This document shows positions 27,806-36,920 of a stretch of DNA of 43,448 nucleotides, piece after piece. Source of the DNA: JAICIG01 sp035532215 (lineage in GTDB: Bacteria; Planctomycetota; Planctomycetia; Pirellulales; JAICIG01); the NCBI GenBank assembly GCA_035532215.1, contig DATKRK010000402.1, positions 1 to 43,448 of the forward strand. Reading direction: 5' to 3'. The translations under genes and the position numbers were made by a program. The notes beneath the pieces were generated by a model. The model was not told where the DNA came from. It saw only the letters and a list, made by a program, of their open reading frames with translations, and made no database searches. Each line of letters begins with the position of its first letter. Positions within the stretch are counted from its first letter, which is position 1.

Positions 27806-30800
27806 ATGGCGGTCGTGATTGCGGCCTACGGCGCTTATTCGCTGCTCGCCGTGCCGTGGATCGAACCGCAAGCGGTTCGGCACGACGCGCAGGCGGCCAG
27901 CGACGCCGATCGCGCGCAGGCTTCGGGCCTCGTCGAAGCCCAAAGAGCCGTCCTCGGAAGCTGGTTCGACGAGGGGGCCTGGGAGCTGACTTCGCCGAAA
28001 ATCCTGGAGACTTCCCAGGGCAAGCTGCTGCTCAAGAACTACCAGCGATTGCCGGACCCCAAGTATCAAAACCGGTACCTGAAGATGGAGCCGTGCAGCA
28101 TCGTCTTCCTGCCCGAGGGCGAGTTCGACAGCGAAGCAGAGCGCAACCGGCGCGCAATCGTACTCCGCGCGCCCGAAGGCGCCGTGCTGCAATTCGACCG
28201 GCCGTTCGATCCCACCCGGGGCGATTTCGACAAACCGGTGATCGTCGGCGCCAAGTTGAACGGTAAAGTCACGATCCGCAGCCAACAGCGCTCGCCCGGC
28301 CCGGAAGACGATCTGTGGATCGTGACGCGCGAAGTCGATTACGAGGGGAACCAGATCACCACGCCCCACCTGGTTGAATTCCGGCTGGGCGAGAACCAGG
28401 GCCAAGGCGAGCAACTGCGGATCGACCTGGCGACGCCCGCCGAACGGGCGAGCCCGGCTGCCGGCCCGCAGTTCGGCGCCGTGAAGCGATTCGAGCTGGC
28501 CCGCAACGTGCGGCTGCGAATGTTGCCCGGCGACTCCGAGCTGTTCCCCAGCGGATCTTCGGCGCCGCGGCGCCCCTCGAAACAACCGTCGCAGCCGCAG
28601 CCGCCGGTGGAGATTACCTGCCAAGGGCCGTTTCAGTTCGACGTGCCCGGCAGCGTAGCTACGTTCAACGACCGCGTCGACGTGCTGCGATTGAATCTCA
28701 ACGCCGCCAGCGACCAGTTGACCTGCGACAAGCTCGATCTGTATTTCGAGAGCGACGCGAAGGCGCCCGCGGCGGCCGACCAGGGCGCGTCGCCGAAGTT
28801 GCGCCCGTCGCGGCTCGAAGCGCGCGGCAACCCGGTCGTGCTCAGTTCGCCGTCCAACGGCGTGCAGGCTCGCGGCCAGCGTTTGGAATACGACATCCAG
28901 AAGCGCAGCGGCAAGCTGTTCGACAAGCAAGACGCTTTCCTGCGCGAAGAGAGCAAGGCGGGCCAGCCGCCCCAAGAAATCCATGCGCGCGAGTTGGAGT
29001 TCGAATCCGATCTCGACAATCCGTCCGGTCCGCCTCGCAAAATGATCGCCAAGGGCGAAGGCTGGCTGTTGGCCAATGCCAGCGAGGGCCCGACTCGCCC
29101 GGGGCAAAAACCGCCGCAACTCAAGGCGAGTTGGACTCACTCGCTGACGTTCGCCCCCTATACCGAGCCCTTTGCGCCGTATCAGGAATTCCGTTTGCTG
29201 TCGCTCAGGGGCAAATCGCACGTCGAACTGCCCGGCAGCGGCGCGATGGACGCCGAAGAAATCCACGTCTATTTGGAAGAGGCGCCTGTCGCGCCGGCCG
29301 ACGCGGCCTCGGCGCGCTCGGCCGAGCGAAAGAAGCTTGTTCCGGCCAAGCTGAATGCCTTAGGGGCGGCGTTCAGCGGCGCGCTGGCCGGCCAGCGGCG
29401 CCAAAACCATGCGCACGCCTCGAACACGCAGGCGAAGGATTTTGCCAACTGCGCGCGCGTGTTCTCGCCGCAGCTCGACGGGGTGGTCAACGAAATCAAG
29501 GTCTGGTTTCAGCAGGCCGCCCCGGCGCCCGTCGCGGCGCTCGCCGCTTCGCCGGCCGGCCCGGCCGGCGCTCCGCCGCAAGAGCCCGCCGCTGCGACTG
29601 AAGCAACCGATCCTCTGCAGCACTTTCACGTTTCAGGCGACGTGTTGCAGGTGAACGCCCTGCTGGCGGACGACCGCGGCGGCGCAACGCAGATCACCGA
29701 CGTGATTCTCAACGGCCAGGTACACTGCCAAGAGACGCGCACCTCGCGGCCCGACGAGCAGCCGCTGGTCATCGAAGGCGAGCAGCTCCATCTCGTGCAG
29801 CACCAGCCGGAAAACGCGATCGCCACGGTCACCGGTCAGCCCGCCACGGTTGATGCCCGCGGCATGCGGCTCGAAGGCGGCACGACCGAGCGCCGCGGCG
29901 AAATCCACCTGCACCGCGGGCAGAACAAGGTCTGGATTCCCGGGCCGGGCTTTCTTTCGCTGCCGGCCGACCGCGATCCGCAAGGCCGCCCCTTGAAGAA
30001 ATCGACCAACGAGCGGCTCAAAATCTGGTGGCTCGGCCGCATGGATTTCGACGGCCTGGCCGCCGAGTTCGAAGACCAAGTGACCGTCGTCCACTCGACC
30101 TCGAAGCTGCTCACCCCTTTGCTGCACGTCGATTTCACCGAGCGCGTGCGATTCGGCGCCAGCGGGTCGAACGACCAGCCCCAGGTGAAGCAGGTCGTAT
30201 GCCGCCAGGGGGTCGAAATATGGAACCGCTCGTTCGAGCCGCCCGGCGCGCTGGCCTCGATCGAGCATCTGTTGGCTCAAGACCTGAATTTCGTGTATGC
30301 CACCGGCGATATCGCGGCCAACGGCCCCGGCGAGGTCTCGCGCGTCTGGCTCGATACGGGCGAATCGACGCCGGGTTTTCCGGGCGCCGGCGCGAAGAAA
30401 AAGCCGCAGCCCGCCCGCGGCCGCAAGGCCGCGCCCGGACTGTTGTATCTCAAGGTCAAGTTCGATCGCCAGATGCAGGGCAACCAATACCAGCAAGTCA
30501 TGCACTTCCAGAACCAGGTGCGCGCCGTGTACGGCCCGGTGCCGCACTGGAGCGCCCAACTCGATCCCGAGCGGCCCAAGCTGCTCGACGAGCGGGGGTT
30601 CGTGCTGACTTGCAGTCGCCGCTTGACGGTCGACCAGATCGATACCGGGCGGCAATCCTCATCGTCGTTCGAACTGAAGGCCGACGGCAATGTTTTCGTC
30701 GAAAGTTCGGCCTACTCGACCCGATCGAGCACGTTGAAATACGAGCGCAGCAAGGACCTGCTCACGCTCGACGGCGACGGTTACTCCAAGGCGAAACTGT

Positions 30801-31063
30801 TCCGGCAGCCTCGCCCCGGCGCCGAGTATACGGTGCTCGAGTCGCGCAACATTTGGTTCCGCCCTTCGACCAACGACGCCAAGCTCGACGGGTTCAATTC
30901 GTTCGATTTCATCGATCTCGTTCGCCCCAAGACCGACGACGAACAGGACGAAGAGTTCAAACGGGCGGACGCCGTTCGGCCCGGATTGAACAGGCAACAT
31001 CCTGGCGGAACGCCCGCTTTCAAACCACGCGCAAACGCTCTCGCTCCAACCGCTCGGCAATGA
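27806..31063 (+). CDS. giant LptC/LptA-like (OstA-domain) envelope protein
   Basis: From the ATG at 27806 the protein has 1085 residues; a TTG at 27776, eight bases after kdsC, would add ten. An N-terminal membrane anchor (about 2-18) places the rest in the periplasm. Several segments look like OstA/LptA beta-jellyroll repeats. Examples are VEITCQGPFQFDVPGSVATF..DQLTCDKLDLYF, ARGNPVVLSS..GVQARGQRLEYD..KLFD, and VILNGQVHCQET..LVIEGEQLHLVQHQ..ATVTGQPATVDARGMRLEG. LptA and LptC are normally below 200 residues each, so this would be a multi-repeat bridge. Position after kdsD-kdsC matches E. coli lptC. I infer a role in LPS transport across the periplasm. The family is not recognised at whole-protein level. 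It converges on the esterase-like gene and overlaps it by 44 bases. Confidence 0.78.
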   Translation: MAVVIAAYGAYSLLAVPWIEPQAVRHDAQAASDADRAQASGLVEAQRAVLGSWFDEGAWELTSPKILETSQGKLLLKNYQRLPDPKYQNRYLKMEPCSIVFLPEGEFDSEAERNRRAIVLRAPEGAVLQFDRPFDPTRGDFDKPVIVGAKLNGKVTIRSQQRSPGPEDDLWIVTREVDYEGNQITTPHLVEFRLGENQGQGEQLRIDLATPAERASPAAGPQFGAVKRFELARNVRLRMLPGDSELFPSGSSAPRRPSKQPSQPQPPVEITCQGPFQFDVPGSVATFNDRVDVLRLNLNAASDQLTCDKLDLYFESDAKAPAAADQGASPKLRPSRLEARGNPVVLSSPSNGVQARGQRLEYDIQKRSGKLFDKQDAFLREESKAGQPPQEIHARELEFESDLDNPSGPPRKMIAKGEGWLLANASEGPTRPGQKPPQLKASWTHSLTFAPYTEPFAPYQEFRLLSLRGKSHVELPGSGAMDAEEIHVYLEEAPVAPADAASARSAERKKLVPAKLNALGAAFSGALAGQRRQNHAHASNTQAKDFANCARVFSPQLDGVVNEIKVWFQQAAPAPVAALAASPAGPAGAPPQEPAAATEATDPLQHFHVSGDVLQVNALLADDRGGATQITDVILNGQVHCQETRTSRPDEQPLVIEGEQLHLVQHQPENAIATVTGQPATVDARGMRLEGGTTERRGEIHLHRGQNKVWIPGPGFLSLPADRDPQGRPLKKSTNERLKIWWLGRMDFDGLAAEFEDQVTVVHSTSKLLTPLLHVDFTERVRFGASGSNDQPQVKQVVCRQGVEIWNRSFEPPGALASIEHLLAQDLNFVYATGDIAANGPGEVSRVWLDTGESTPGFPGAGAKKKPQPARGRKAAPGLLYLKVKFDRQMQGNQYQQVMHFQNQVRAVYGPVPHWSAQLDPERPKLLDERGFVLTCSRRLTVDQIDTGRQSSSSFELKADGNVFVESSAYSTRSSTLKYERSKDLLTLDGDGYSKAKLFRQPRPGAEYTVLESRNIWFRPSTNDAKLDGFNSFDFIDLVRPKTDDEQDEEFKRADAVRPGLNRQHPGGTPAFKPRANALAPTARQ

Positions 31064-31775
31064 ACTCGAACGCCTTGGGCGCCATCAGGTTTTCGTACTC
31101 GCGGGGCCGGCCGCCGGCGGTCGTTTCCAAATCGCAGTCGTGCGGGATGCCCAAGGCCGAGAGCTTCATCCGCAGCTTCTCGGCGCTGTCGTGCCAGGGG
31201 GAATCGGCCGGATCGGCGGCGAACCAAACATTGCGCGGCCAGTTCAACGGATGGACGTGCAAGGTGGCCGTGTCTTGCCGGGCCGACTCGGGATCGGCGT
31301 ACATCTCGGGCAGCGTGCCGTCTTCTTCGTCGTAAAAGCAGTGTTGATAGTCGATCGTCGGCGCAATCGCCGCGCAAATCGGAAAGCGATTCGGATGCTT
31401 GAACGACAGCCGCAGCGCGCCTTGGCCTCCCATGCCGATCCCCACGAGCGTCAGCCGCGGCGCCGCGGCGCCGAAGCGCGCAGCGGCGTAAGGCGCCACG
31501 TTGTCGACGACGTGCCGTTCCGCCGTGAGTTGCGGATCGAACTCGCAGCAGATCTTGTCGCTCCACCAGCTTCGCCGCACGAGCGGAGCGAGGGCCGGCA
31601 AGCCGCGCCGGGCCAGTTCCGCCTCGAAGGCGGCCTTGTCTCGCAAGCCGCCTTGGTCGAGATCGTGCAGGTAGAGGACCGCGTAGCCGTGCGGATTGCG
31701 CTCGGGCGGTTCGTAGACCTCGCAAGGCCGACCGGCGACTTCGACTCGCTCCCAAGTTCCGTTTGATGCGTGCAA
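31020..31775 (-). CDS. alpha/beta hydrolase (esterase D-like) with lost catalytic serine
   Basis: This 251-residue alpha/beta hydrolase fold protein is of the putative esterase/esterase D type, starting with a beta strand and an AVLYLHDLDQGG oxyanion region. The nucleophile elbow, normally G-x-S-x-G-G, reads GIGMGGQGAL. The nucleophile position (114) is glycine, coded GGC, one base from serine AGC. The usual C-terminal G-x-H-x-W is also absent; the segment reads AGGRPREYEN. The protein therefore looks catalytically dead, or uses another mechanism. It may bind a ligand or be a recent pseudo-enzyme. Its reading frame is intact. Its 3' end overlaps the giant envelope gene on the other strand. 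Confidence 0.75.
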   Translation of the reverse strand: MHASNGTWERVEVAGRPCEVYEPPERNPHGYAVLYLHDLDQGGLRDKAAFEAELARRGLPALAPLVRRSWWSDKICCEFDPQLTAERHVVDNVAPYAAARFGAAAPRLTLVGIGMGGQGALRLSFKHPNRFPICAAIAPTIDYQHCFYDEEDGTLPEMYADPESARQDTATLHVHPLNWPRNVWFAADPADSPWHDSAEKLRMKLSALGIPHDCDLETTAGGRPREYENLMAPKAFEFIAERLERERLRVV

Positions 31776-32009
31776 GGCGTAGTTTCCCTGTTCGAAGACG
31801 GCGGGCGTCGAATCGCCCCGAGTGTTCTGTCGGCCCCGTTTTGACGAATGCTAGCCGGCGGCGTGGCTGGCGATGCACTACGCGGCTTCGAAAATCGAAT
31901 CTTTGAAATCTAAATCGCCCGCCACGATTCGGGAAGAGCCTTGTTCGGCTTGACAGCTTCGGCCGGGCGGGCGATGGTGAGGGCTTTCCACGACTTCGGA
32001 AGGTTTACG

Positions 32010-32546
32010 TTGAAGCAACTCTTGAGCGAAGCCCAGGTTCAAGCCGGAGTGCGGCGACTGGCCGCCGAGATTTCCGCGCATTACGACGGCCGGCCGCTGA
32101 CGATCATCGGCGTGCTGACCGGCAGCGTCGTGCTGTTGGCCGACCTGATTCGCCTGCTCGATATGCCGCTGCGCGTGGGCGTCGTCCAGGCCCGCAGCTA
32201 CCGCGGCGCCGCGACCACTCCCGGCGCCTTGACGATCAACGCCGAGTCGCTGCCCGAGATTCGCGATTGCGAAGTGCTGCTGATCGACGACATCTTCGAC
32301 ACGGGCCAGACGCTCGACGAACTCTTCGCCCAGTTCGGCCGGCTTTCGCCGCGGTCGCTGCGCAGCGTGGTGCTGTTGCGCAAGTTGGGACGCAGCCGCG
32401 TAGGACTGGAGCCCGATCACGTCGGCTTCGAAATCCCCGACGAGTTCGTCGTCGGCTACGGTCTCGATTACCGCGACGCCTACCGCAATTTGCCCTACGT
32501 CGCGGCGCTGGAAGCGGGCGAATTGGTCGAGGGAGCCGGCGCGTGA
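32010..32546 (+). CDS. hpt: hypoxanthine(-guanine) phosphoribosyltransferase
   Basis: This enzyme salvages hypoxanthine and guanine to IMP and GMP with PRPP, in the cytoplasm. From the TTG at 32010 it has 178 residues, the usual Hpt length. The start reads (M)KQLLSEAQVQAGVRRLAAEIS, and GGAAGG lies six bases upstream. An ATG at 31974 gives a longer, unsupported N-terminus. The PRPP loop is EVLLIDDIFDTGQTL. The purine-binding end is FEIPDEFVVGYGLDYRDAYRNLPYV. The stop overlaps the next gene's GTG start by four bases. An Hpt tied to two glycosyltransferases is unusual. Confidence 0.94.
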   Translation: MKQLLSEAQVQAGVRRLAAEISAHYDGRPLTIIGVLTGSVVLLADLIRLLDMPLRVGVVQARSYRGAATTPGALTINAESLPEIRDCEVLLIDDIFDTGQTLDELFAQFGRLSPRSLRSVVLLRKLGRSRVGLEPDHVGFEIPDEFVVGYGLDYRDAYRNLPYVAALEAGELVEGAGA

Positions 32547-33718
32547 GCGAGCCGCGGGTGGTGCTGATCACGCGCCGCTTCTGGCCCTTGGTGGGCGGGG
32601 CCGAGACGATCATGGGCCGGCTGGCCGCCGAACTGCACCGCCGCGGCCTGGCGGCCACGCTGTTGACGGCGCATTGGCAGCGCGACTGGCCGCGCGAGAT
32701 CGAACATCACGGCGTGCGCGTGATCCGGCTGGCCAACCCCAGCCGCCGCTTCTGGGGCACCGCTCGCTACATGCGGGCGGTCGCCGGCTGGCTGCGCTCG
32801 CACCGCGAGGCTTTCGACCTGGTTTATGTTTCGATGCTCAAGCACGACGCTTACGCCGCCGTCGGCGAAGGGCGCCGCGGCCGCTTCCCGGTGGTGTTGC
32901 GGGCCGAAGGCGCGGGCCTCTCGGGCGATTGTCACTGGCAGCTCGACGCTCGCTACGGCTTGCGGATCAAACGCCGCTGCCTGCAGGCCGACGCCTTCGT
33001 GGCGCCCAGTCCGGCCATCGAGCGCGAATTGATCGCCGCCGGCTATCCCCGGCCGCGGATTCATTATTTGCCCAACGGCGTGGCCATTCCGCCGCCGCGC
33101 ACGGCCGAGGCCCGACTGGAAGCCCGGGCCGCGCTGGCCGAAATCGATCCGGCGCTGTGGCTCGACGCCGACGCCCCGCTGGCCGTCTACACCGGCCGGC
33201 TGCACGACATGAAGGGATTGGAGCACCTGGTCGCCGCCTGGCCCGAGGTCTTGCGGCGCCGCCCGCAGGCCCGGCTCTGGCTGGTCGGCGAAGGCGCTTT
33301 TCGAGAACGATTGACTGCGCTGATCGGCAACCTGGGCCTGAACGGCCGGGTGCTGCTGACCGGCGCCTTCGACGACGTGGAAGATTTTCTCGTCGCCGCG
33401 GATTTGTTCGTGCTGCCTTCGCTGGAAGAAGGCATGTCGCTGGCGTTGTTGGAAGCGATGGCTCGCGGGCTGCCGGTCGTGGCGACGAAAATCCCCGCGA
33501 ACGAGGTGCTCGTCGAAGATGGCCGGCACGGGCGGCTCGTGCCGACGCGAGACCCGGCCGGGCTGGCCGCCGCCGTGCTCGAAATCTGCGATCAGCCCGA
33601 ACAGGCCGCCGGGTGGGGCGAACGGGCCCGGCGCCGCGTGAGCGAAGCGTTCTCGCTCGATAAAATGACCAGCGACCACGTGACTTTGTTCCAGCGACTG
33701 TTGAGCTCCGCGCGGTGA
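32543..33718 (+). CDS. GT4 family glycosyltransferase
   Basis: This GT-B fold glycosyltransferase of 391 residues probably adds a sugar to a polysaccharide or lipid-linked acceptor. The N-terminus has ITRRFWPLVGGAETIMGRLAAEL, the acceptor-side Rossmann strand and glycine loop. The C-terminal donor domain has YTGRLHDMKGLEHLV, LWLVGEGAFRERL and the conserved PSLEEGMSLALLEAMARGLPVVATK (E-x7-E type). It starts with GTG inside the hpt stop (GTGA). Substrate is unknown. It forms an operon with hpt and the next glycosyltransferase. Confidence 0.9.
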   Translation: MSEPRVVLITRRFWPLVGGAETIMGRLAAELHRRGLAATLLTAHWQRDWPREIEHHGVRVIRLANPSRRFWGTARYMRAVAGWLRSHREAFDLVYVSMLKHDAYAAVGEGRRGRFPVVLRAEGAGLSGDCHWQLDARYGLRIKRRCLQADAFVAPSPAIERELIAAGYPRPRIHYLPNGVAIPPPRTAEARLEARAALAEIDPALWLDADAPLAVYTGRLHDMKGLEHLVAAWPEVLRRRPQARLWLVGEGAFRERLTALIGNLGLNGRVLLTGAFDDVEDFLVAADLFVLPSLEEGMSLALLEAMARGLPVVATKIPANEVLVEDGRHGRLVPTRDPAGLAAAVLEICDQPEQAAGWGERARRRVSEAFSLDKMTSDHVTLFQRLLSSAR

Positions 33719-33722
33719 AGCC

Positions 33723-34823
33723 TTGACCAAGCGCATTTTGCAAATCATCCCCACGCTCGACCGCTCCGGCGCCGAAAAGCAATTGACGCTGCTCGCCCGC
33801 GGCTTGCCGCGAGACGAATTCGACGTCCACGTCTGCCTGCTGACGCGCAGCGGCCCGTTGGCCGCCGATCTTGAAGCCGCCGGCGTGCCAATAACGCTGA
33901 TCGGCAAGCGGGCCAAGCTCGACCCGGCGGGTTTTCTGCGATTGAAGCGGCACATCGCCGCCCTCAAGCCCGATCTGGTTCATACCTGGCTATTCGCCGC
34001 CAACAGCTATGGCCGAGCCGCCGCATTGGCCGCCGGCGTGCGCCGCATCGTGGCGGGCGAGCGCTCGGTCGACCCTTGGAAGGCCTGGCACGAACTGGCC
34101 ATCGATCGCTGGCTGGCCCGGCGAACCGATTCTGTCGTGGTCAACAGCAGCGGCGTGCGCGATTTCTACGTCCAGCACGGCTTGCCGAGCGAGAAGTTCA
34201 CCGTGATCCCCAACGGCATCGGGCCGTTTGCGCCCAGCGATCTGAGCCGGGCCGAGTTGCTGGCAAAGTTGGAATTGCCGGCCGATGCGCGGTTGATCGG
34301 CGCCGTCGGCCGTTTGTGGCCGCAGAAGCGAATCAAGGATTTGATCTGGGCCGCCGACTTGCTGAAGGTGATTCGCGACGACGTGCATTTGCTCATCATC
34401 GGCGACGGGCCGCTGCGGCAGCGGCTGGAGCGGTTCCGGCGGCAAGTGCGGATCGAGGACAAGGTTCACTTTCTCGGCCATCGCGACGACGTGCCGCGGC
34501 TGCTGCCGCACTTCGACGCCTTATGGTTGGCCAGCGAATACGAGGGCCTGCCCAACGTGGTGATGGAGGCGATGGCGGCTGGCGTGCCGGTGGTGGCATC
34601 CGACATCTCTGGCAACCGCGACCTGGTCGTCTCTGGCGAGACGGGTTATTTAGTGCCCCTCGGCGACCGGGCCGCCTTTGCCCGCGAAACTCGCCGCTTG
34701 CTGGAAGACGCCGAGCTAGCCCGCCGCCTCGGCGAAGCCGGCCGGCGCCGGATGCTCGCCGAGTTTACCGTCGAGCAGATGGTCGAGCGGCACGCGAAGC
34801 TGTATCGCGAGTTGCTCGATTGA
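33723..34823 (+). CDS. GT4 family glycosyltransferase (second)
   Basis: This 366-residue GT-B glycosyltransferase opens TKRILQIIPTLDRSGAEKQLTLLARGL, typical for family members that act in surface polysaccharide assembly. The donor domain shows GAVGRLWPQKRIKDLIWAADLL, LLIIGDGPLRQRL and WLASEYEGLPNVVMEAMAAGVPVVASD. It starts at a TTG four bases after the previous stop, with no better start nearby. The two glycosyltransferases differ, so they probably add successive sugars. Confidence 0.9.
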   Translation: MTKRILQIIPTLDRSGAEKQLTLLARGLPRDEFDVHVCLLTRSGPLAADLEAAGVPITLIGKRAKLDPAGFLRLKRHIAALKPDLVHTWLFAANSYGRAAALAAGVRRIVAGERSVDPWKAWHELAIDRWLARRTDSVVVNSSGVRDFYVQHGLPSEKFTVIPNGIGPFAPSDLSRAELLAKLELPADARLIGAVGRLWPQKRIKDLIWAADLLKVIRDDVHLLIIGDGPLRQRLERFRRQVRIEDKVHFLGHRDDVPRLLPHFDALWLASEYEGLPNVVMEAMAAGVPVVASDISGNRDLVVSGETGYLVPLGDRAAFARETRRLLEDAELARRLGEAGRRRMLAEFTVEQMVERHAKLYRELLD

Positions 34824-34913
34824 AGTTGATCTGCAAGAAGACTGAGTTGCGTAACGATCTGAGAAAGATGAGAAATGGTCGGAGGCCGAACGTGAGATAG
34901 GGCCGGCGGGGCT

Positions 34914-35390
34914 TCAATGGCGTGGCCATTTGAGCGATTCGAACTCGCACATTTCGGCACGCGGTACCGGATATACCTCTTCCGCATTTGCAAGCCCGCG
35001 GAGAAATGAGTCGTCGGCGTTTCCCAGCTTCTTCCAACTACGAATGAATTTAATTCCATTAACATGTGGCAGAAGCGAGCGAACGGTCGGATTCAATCCG
35101 TCATAGAGTTCGACAGAAACCGGAACGCCTTTCAAATCGAGCCACAGATGGTTTTCGCCTGGCTCTGTGTAAGAGAAAGTCACAAGTCCATACTCGCGCG
35201 TACGCTCCGCATGCTCTATCTCGTAAGAAATAAATAGCGAACCATCGCCTCCTGCGGCTTTGATGGCGTCTATCGCCTTTCCGCGCTTTTTCGCTCGTTC
35301 AATCGCCCAGCCCAGCCAAACACAACCGATCGTCAAAGTGACGAAAAGGGCGCGAAGGCTGAAGGTCAGGCTGGGACGGGCGGACGTCAT
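34914..35390 (-). CDS. planctomycete membrane-anchored protein of the SLRxLF-WLGW type
   Basis: From ATG 35390 the protein has 158 residues. It begins with a short basic start and one membrane helix (SLRALFVTLTIGCVWLGW), followed by an Arg/Lys-rich stretch and KAIDAIKAAGGDGSLFISYE. That combination (helix, then 'AIxxIxxxGG') recurs in many planctomycete proteins of unknown function, often with leucine-rich or repeated domains behind it; here the tail is short. The frame upstream to 35552 has no family resemblance. The base composition is less GC-rich than that of neighbouring genes. It probably acts at the cytoplasmic membrane. Confidence 0.7.
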   Translation of the reverse strand: MTSARPSLTFSLRALFVTLTIGCVWLGWAIERAKKRGKAIDAIKAAGGDGSLFISYEIEHAERTREYGLVTFSYTEPGENHLWLDLKGVPVSVELYDGLNPTVRSLLPHVNGIKFIRSWKKLGNADDSFLRGLANAEEVYPVPRAEMCEFESLKWPRH

Positions 35391-35564
35391 AGGTGCAAAT
35401 CTAACCAATGATTTGGCACTCTCGGGTTCAGCGCCGGCGGCTGCGATATCGTTCAGGCAAGTCCCGCGATCGCTCTCCACGAACAGATGATTCAGCAAAT
35501 GAGCGCGCCGATAGGCAAATCCCAAGCGATTGCTCGCAGCTTCGTCCGCCAATCTCGGCAGCGA

Positions 35565-36920
35565 TTAACTCAAATTCGGCAGCAACCCAGTGCTGTCGCC
35601 GAGCTTTTCGGTGCGGGCGCCGAAGCGGTCGAGCAGCGAAAGCCAGAGATTGTTGAGCGGCGGGCGGCCGGAGTATCGCACGTGCCGACCCGTCTTCAGC
35701 GTGCCGCCGCCGCGGCCGGCCAAGAGGACTGGCAAGTCGTCGTGGTTGTGGCGGTTGCCGTCGCCGATGCCGCTGCCGTAGGCCAGCAGGCAGTTGTCCA
35801 ATAGCGTGCTTTCGCCCTCGGGGATCGCCTTCAGCTTGCCGACGAGATAGGCGAACTGCTGGACGTGGAACGTGTTGATGCGGCTGATCTTGGCCTGCAT
35901 TTCCGGGTCGTTGCGATGGTGCGACAGCTCGTGGTGCCCTTCAGAGATGTCGATCATCTTGTAACGCTGGCCGCTGCCCTCGCTGCCGAACATGAACGTG
36001 CCGATCCGCGTGACGTCGGTCTGCAAGGCCAAGACCATCAAATCGCACATCAGCCGGAAATGCTCGCTCAGTTCGGCGGGCACTCCGGCCGGACGTTCGG
36101 CGCCTTCGGGCGGCGCGACGGGCGGCAGCTTGTCGGCCTGGGCGATGCGCTGCTCCAGTTCGCGGACGCAGGTTAGATATTGATCGAGCTTTTGCCGGTC
36201 GCCGCCGCCGAGCCGTGCGTCGAGCCGCTTGGCGTCGTCGAGCACGGCGTCGAGCACGCTGGCCCGCAGGCGGTTGCGCTTCTGCCGGTCGGGGTAGTTC
36301 GGCGAGTCGGAAAACAGCCGCTCGAAGACCAGCTTCGGATCGACCTCGTTCGGCACGGGCAAGGTCGGCGAGCGCCACGAAAGCGTGTGTTGATAGACGC
36401 AGGCGTAGCCGCTGTCGCACGTGCCCACGCCGCGGAAGCGTTCGATGCCCAGTTCCAGCGAAGGCAGCCGCGTGCGATCGCCCAGCCGCATGGCCGCCAG
36501 TTGGTCGGCCGAAATGCCCGAGCGGAAGTTCGAGCCGCCGCTCTTGCGAGCCTGGCAGCCGGTCAGAAAGGCCGACGAACTGCGGGCGTGATCGCCCGGG
36601 CCGTCGCCGTTGGGAGCGGCCTTGTCGCAGTTCAGCCCGCTGAGGACGAGCAGGTCTTCCTTGAACGAGGCGAGCGGCGCCAGAATTGGCGGCAGCTCGA
36701 ATTCGTCGCCTTCGGCCGCCGGCGTCCAGTCGGGCATGTGCATGCCGTTGGGGACGTAAAAGAACGCCAACCGGCGAGGAGCACGAACTTGTTCGGATGC
36801 CTCGGCCCCCCGCAACAAGCTCGGCGACATCACTTCCAGCAGCGGCAAAGCCATCGCCGTGCCCACGCCCCGCAGGACCGTCCGCCGCGAGATTCGGTTG
36901 CCGCTGGCCCGGTTGCTCAT
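35565..36920 (-). CDS. DUF1552 family secreted protein
   Basis: This 451-residue protein has a Tat-type signal (SRRTVLRGVGTAMALPLLEV) at the N-terminus. The DUF1552 domain covers nearly the whole protein (LAFFYVPNGMHMPDW, LTGCQARKSGG, YQHTLSWR, RIGTFMFGSEGSGQRY, HHELSHHRNDPEM, GSGIGDGNRHNHDDLP). The family is frequent in planctomycetes and is nearly always next to a DUF1592-type cytochrome protein. Its enzymatic activity is not established. It begins inside the stop of the upstream gene (ATGA overlap), so the two are translationally coupled. Confidence 0.93.
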   Translation of the reverse strand: MSNRASGNRISRRTVLRGVGTAMALPLLEVMSPSLLRGAEASEQVRAPRRLAFFYVPNGMHMPDWTPAAEGDEFELPPILAPLASFKEDLLVLSGLNCDKAAPNGDGPGDHARSSSAFLTGCQARKSGGSNFRSGISADQLAAMRLGDRTRLPSLELGIERFRGVGTCDSGYACVYQHTLSWRSPTLPVPNEVDPKLVFERLFSDSPNYPDRQKRNRLRASVLDAVLDDAKRLDARLGGGDRQKLDQYLTCVRELEQRIAQADKLPPVAPPEGAERPAGVPAELSEHFRLMCDLMVLALQTDVTRIGTFMFGSEGSGQRYKMIDISEGHHELSHHRNDPEMQAKISRINTFHVQQFAYLVGKLKAIPEGESTLLDNCLLAYGSGIGDGNRHNHDDLPVLLAGRGGGTLKTGRHVRYSGRPPLNNLWLSLLDRFGARTEKLGDSTGLLPNLS

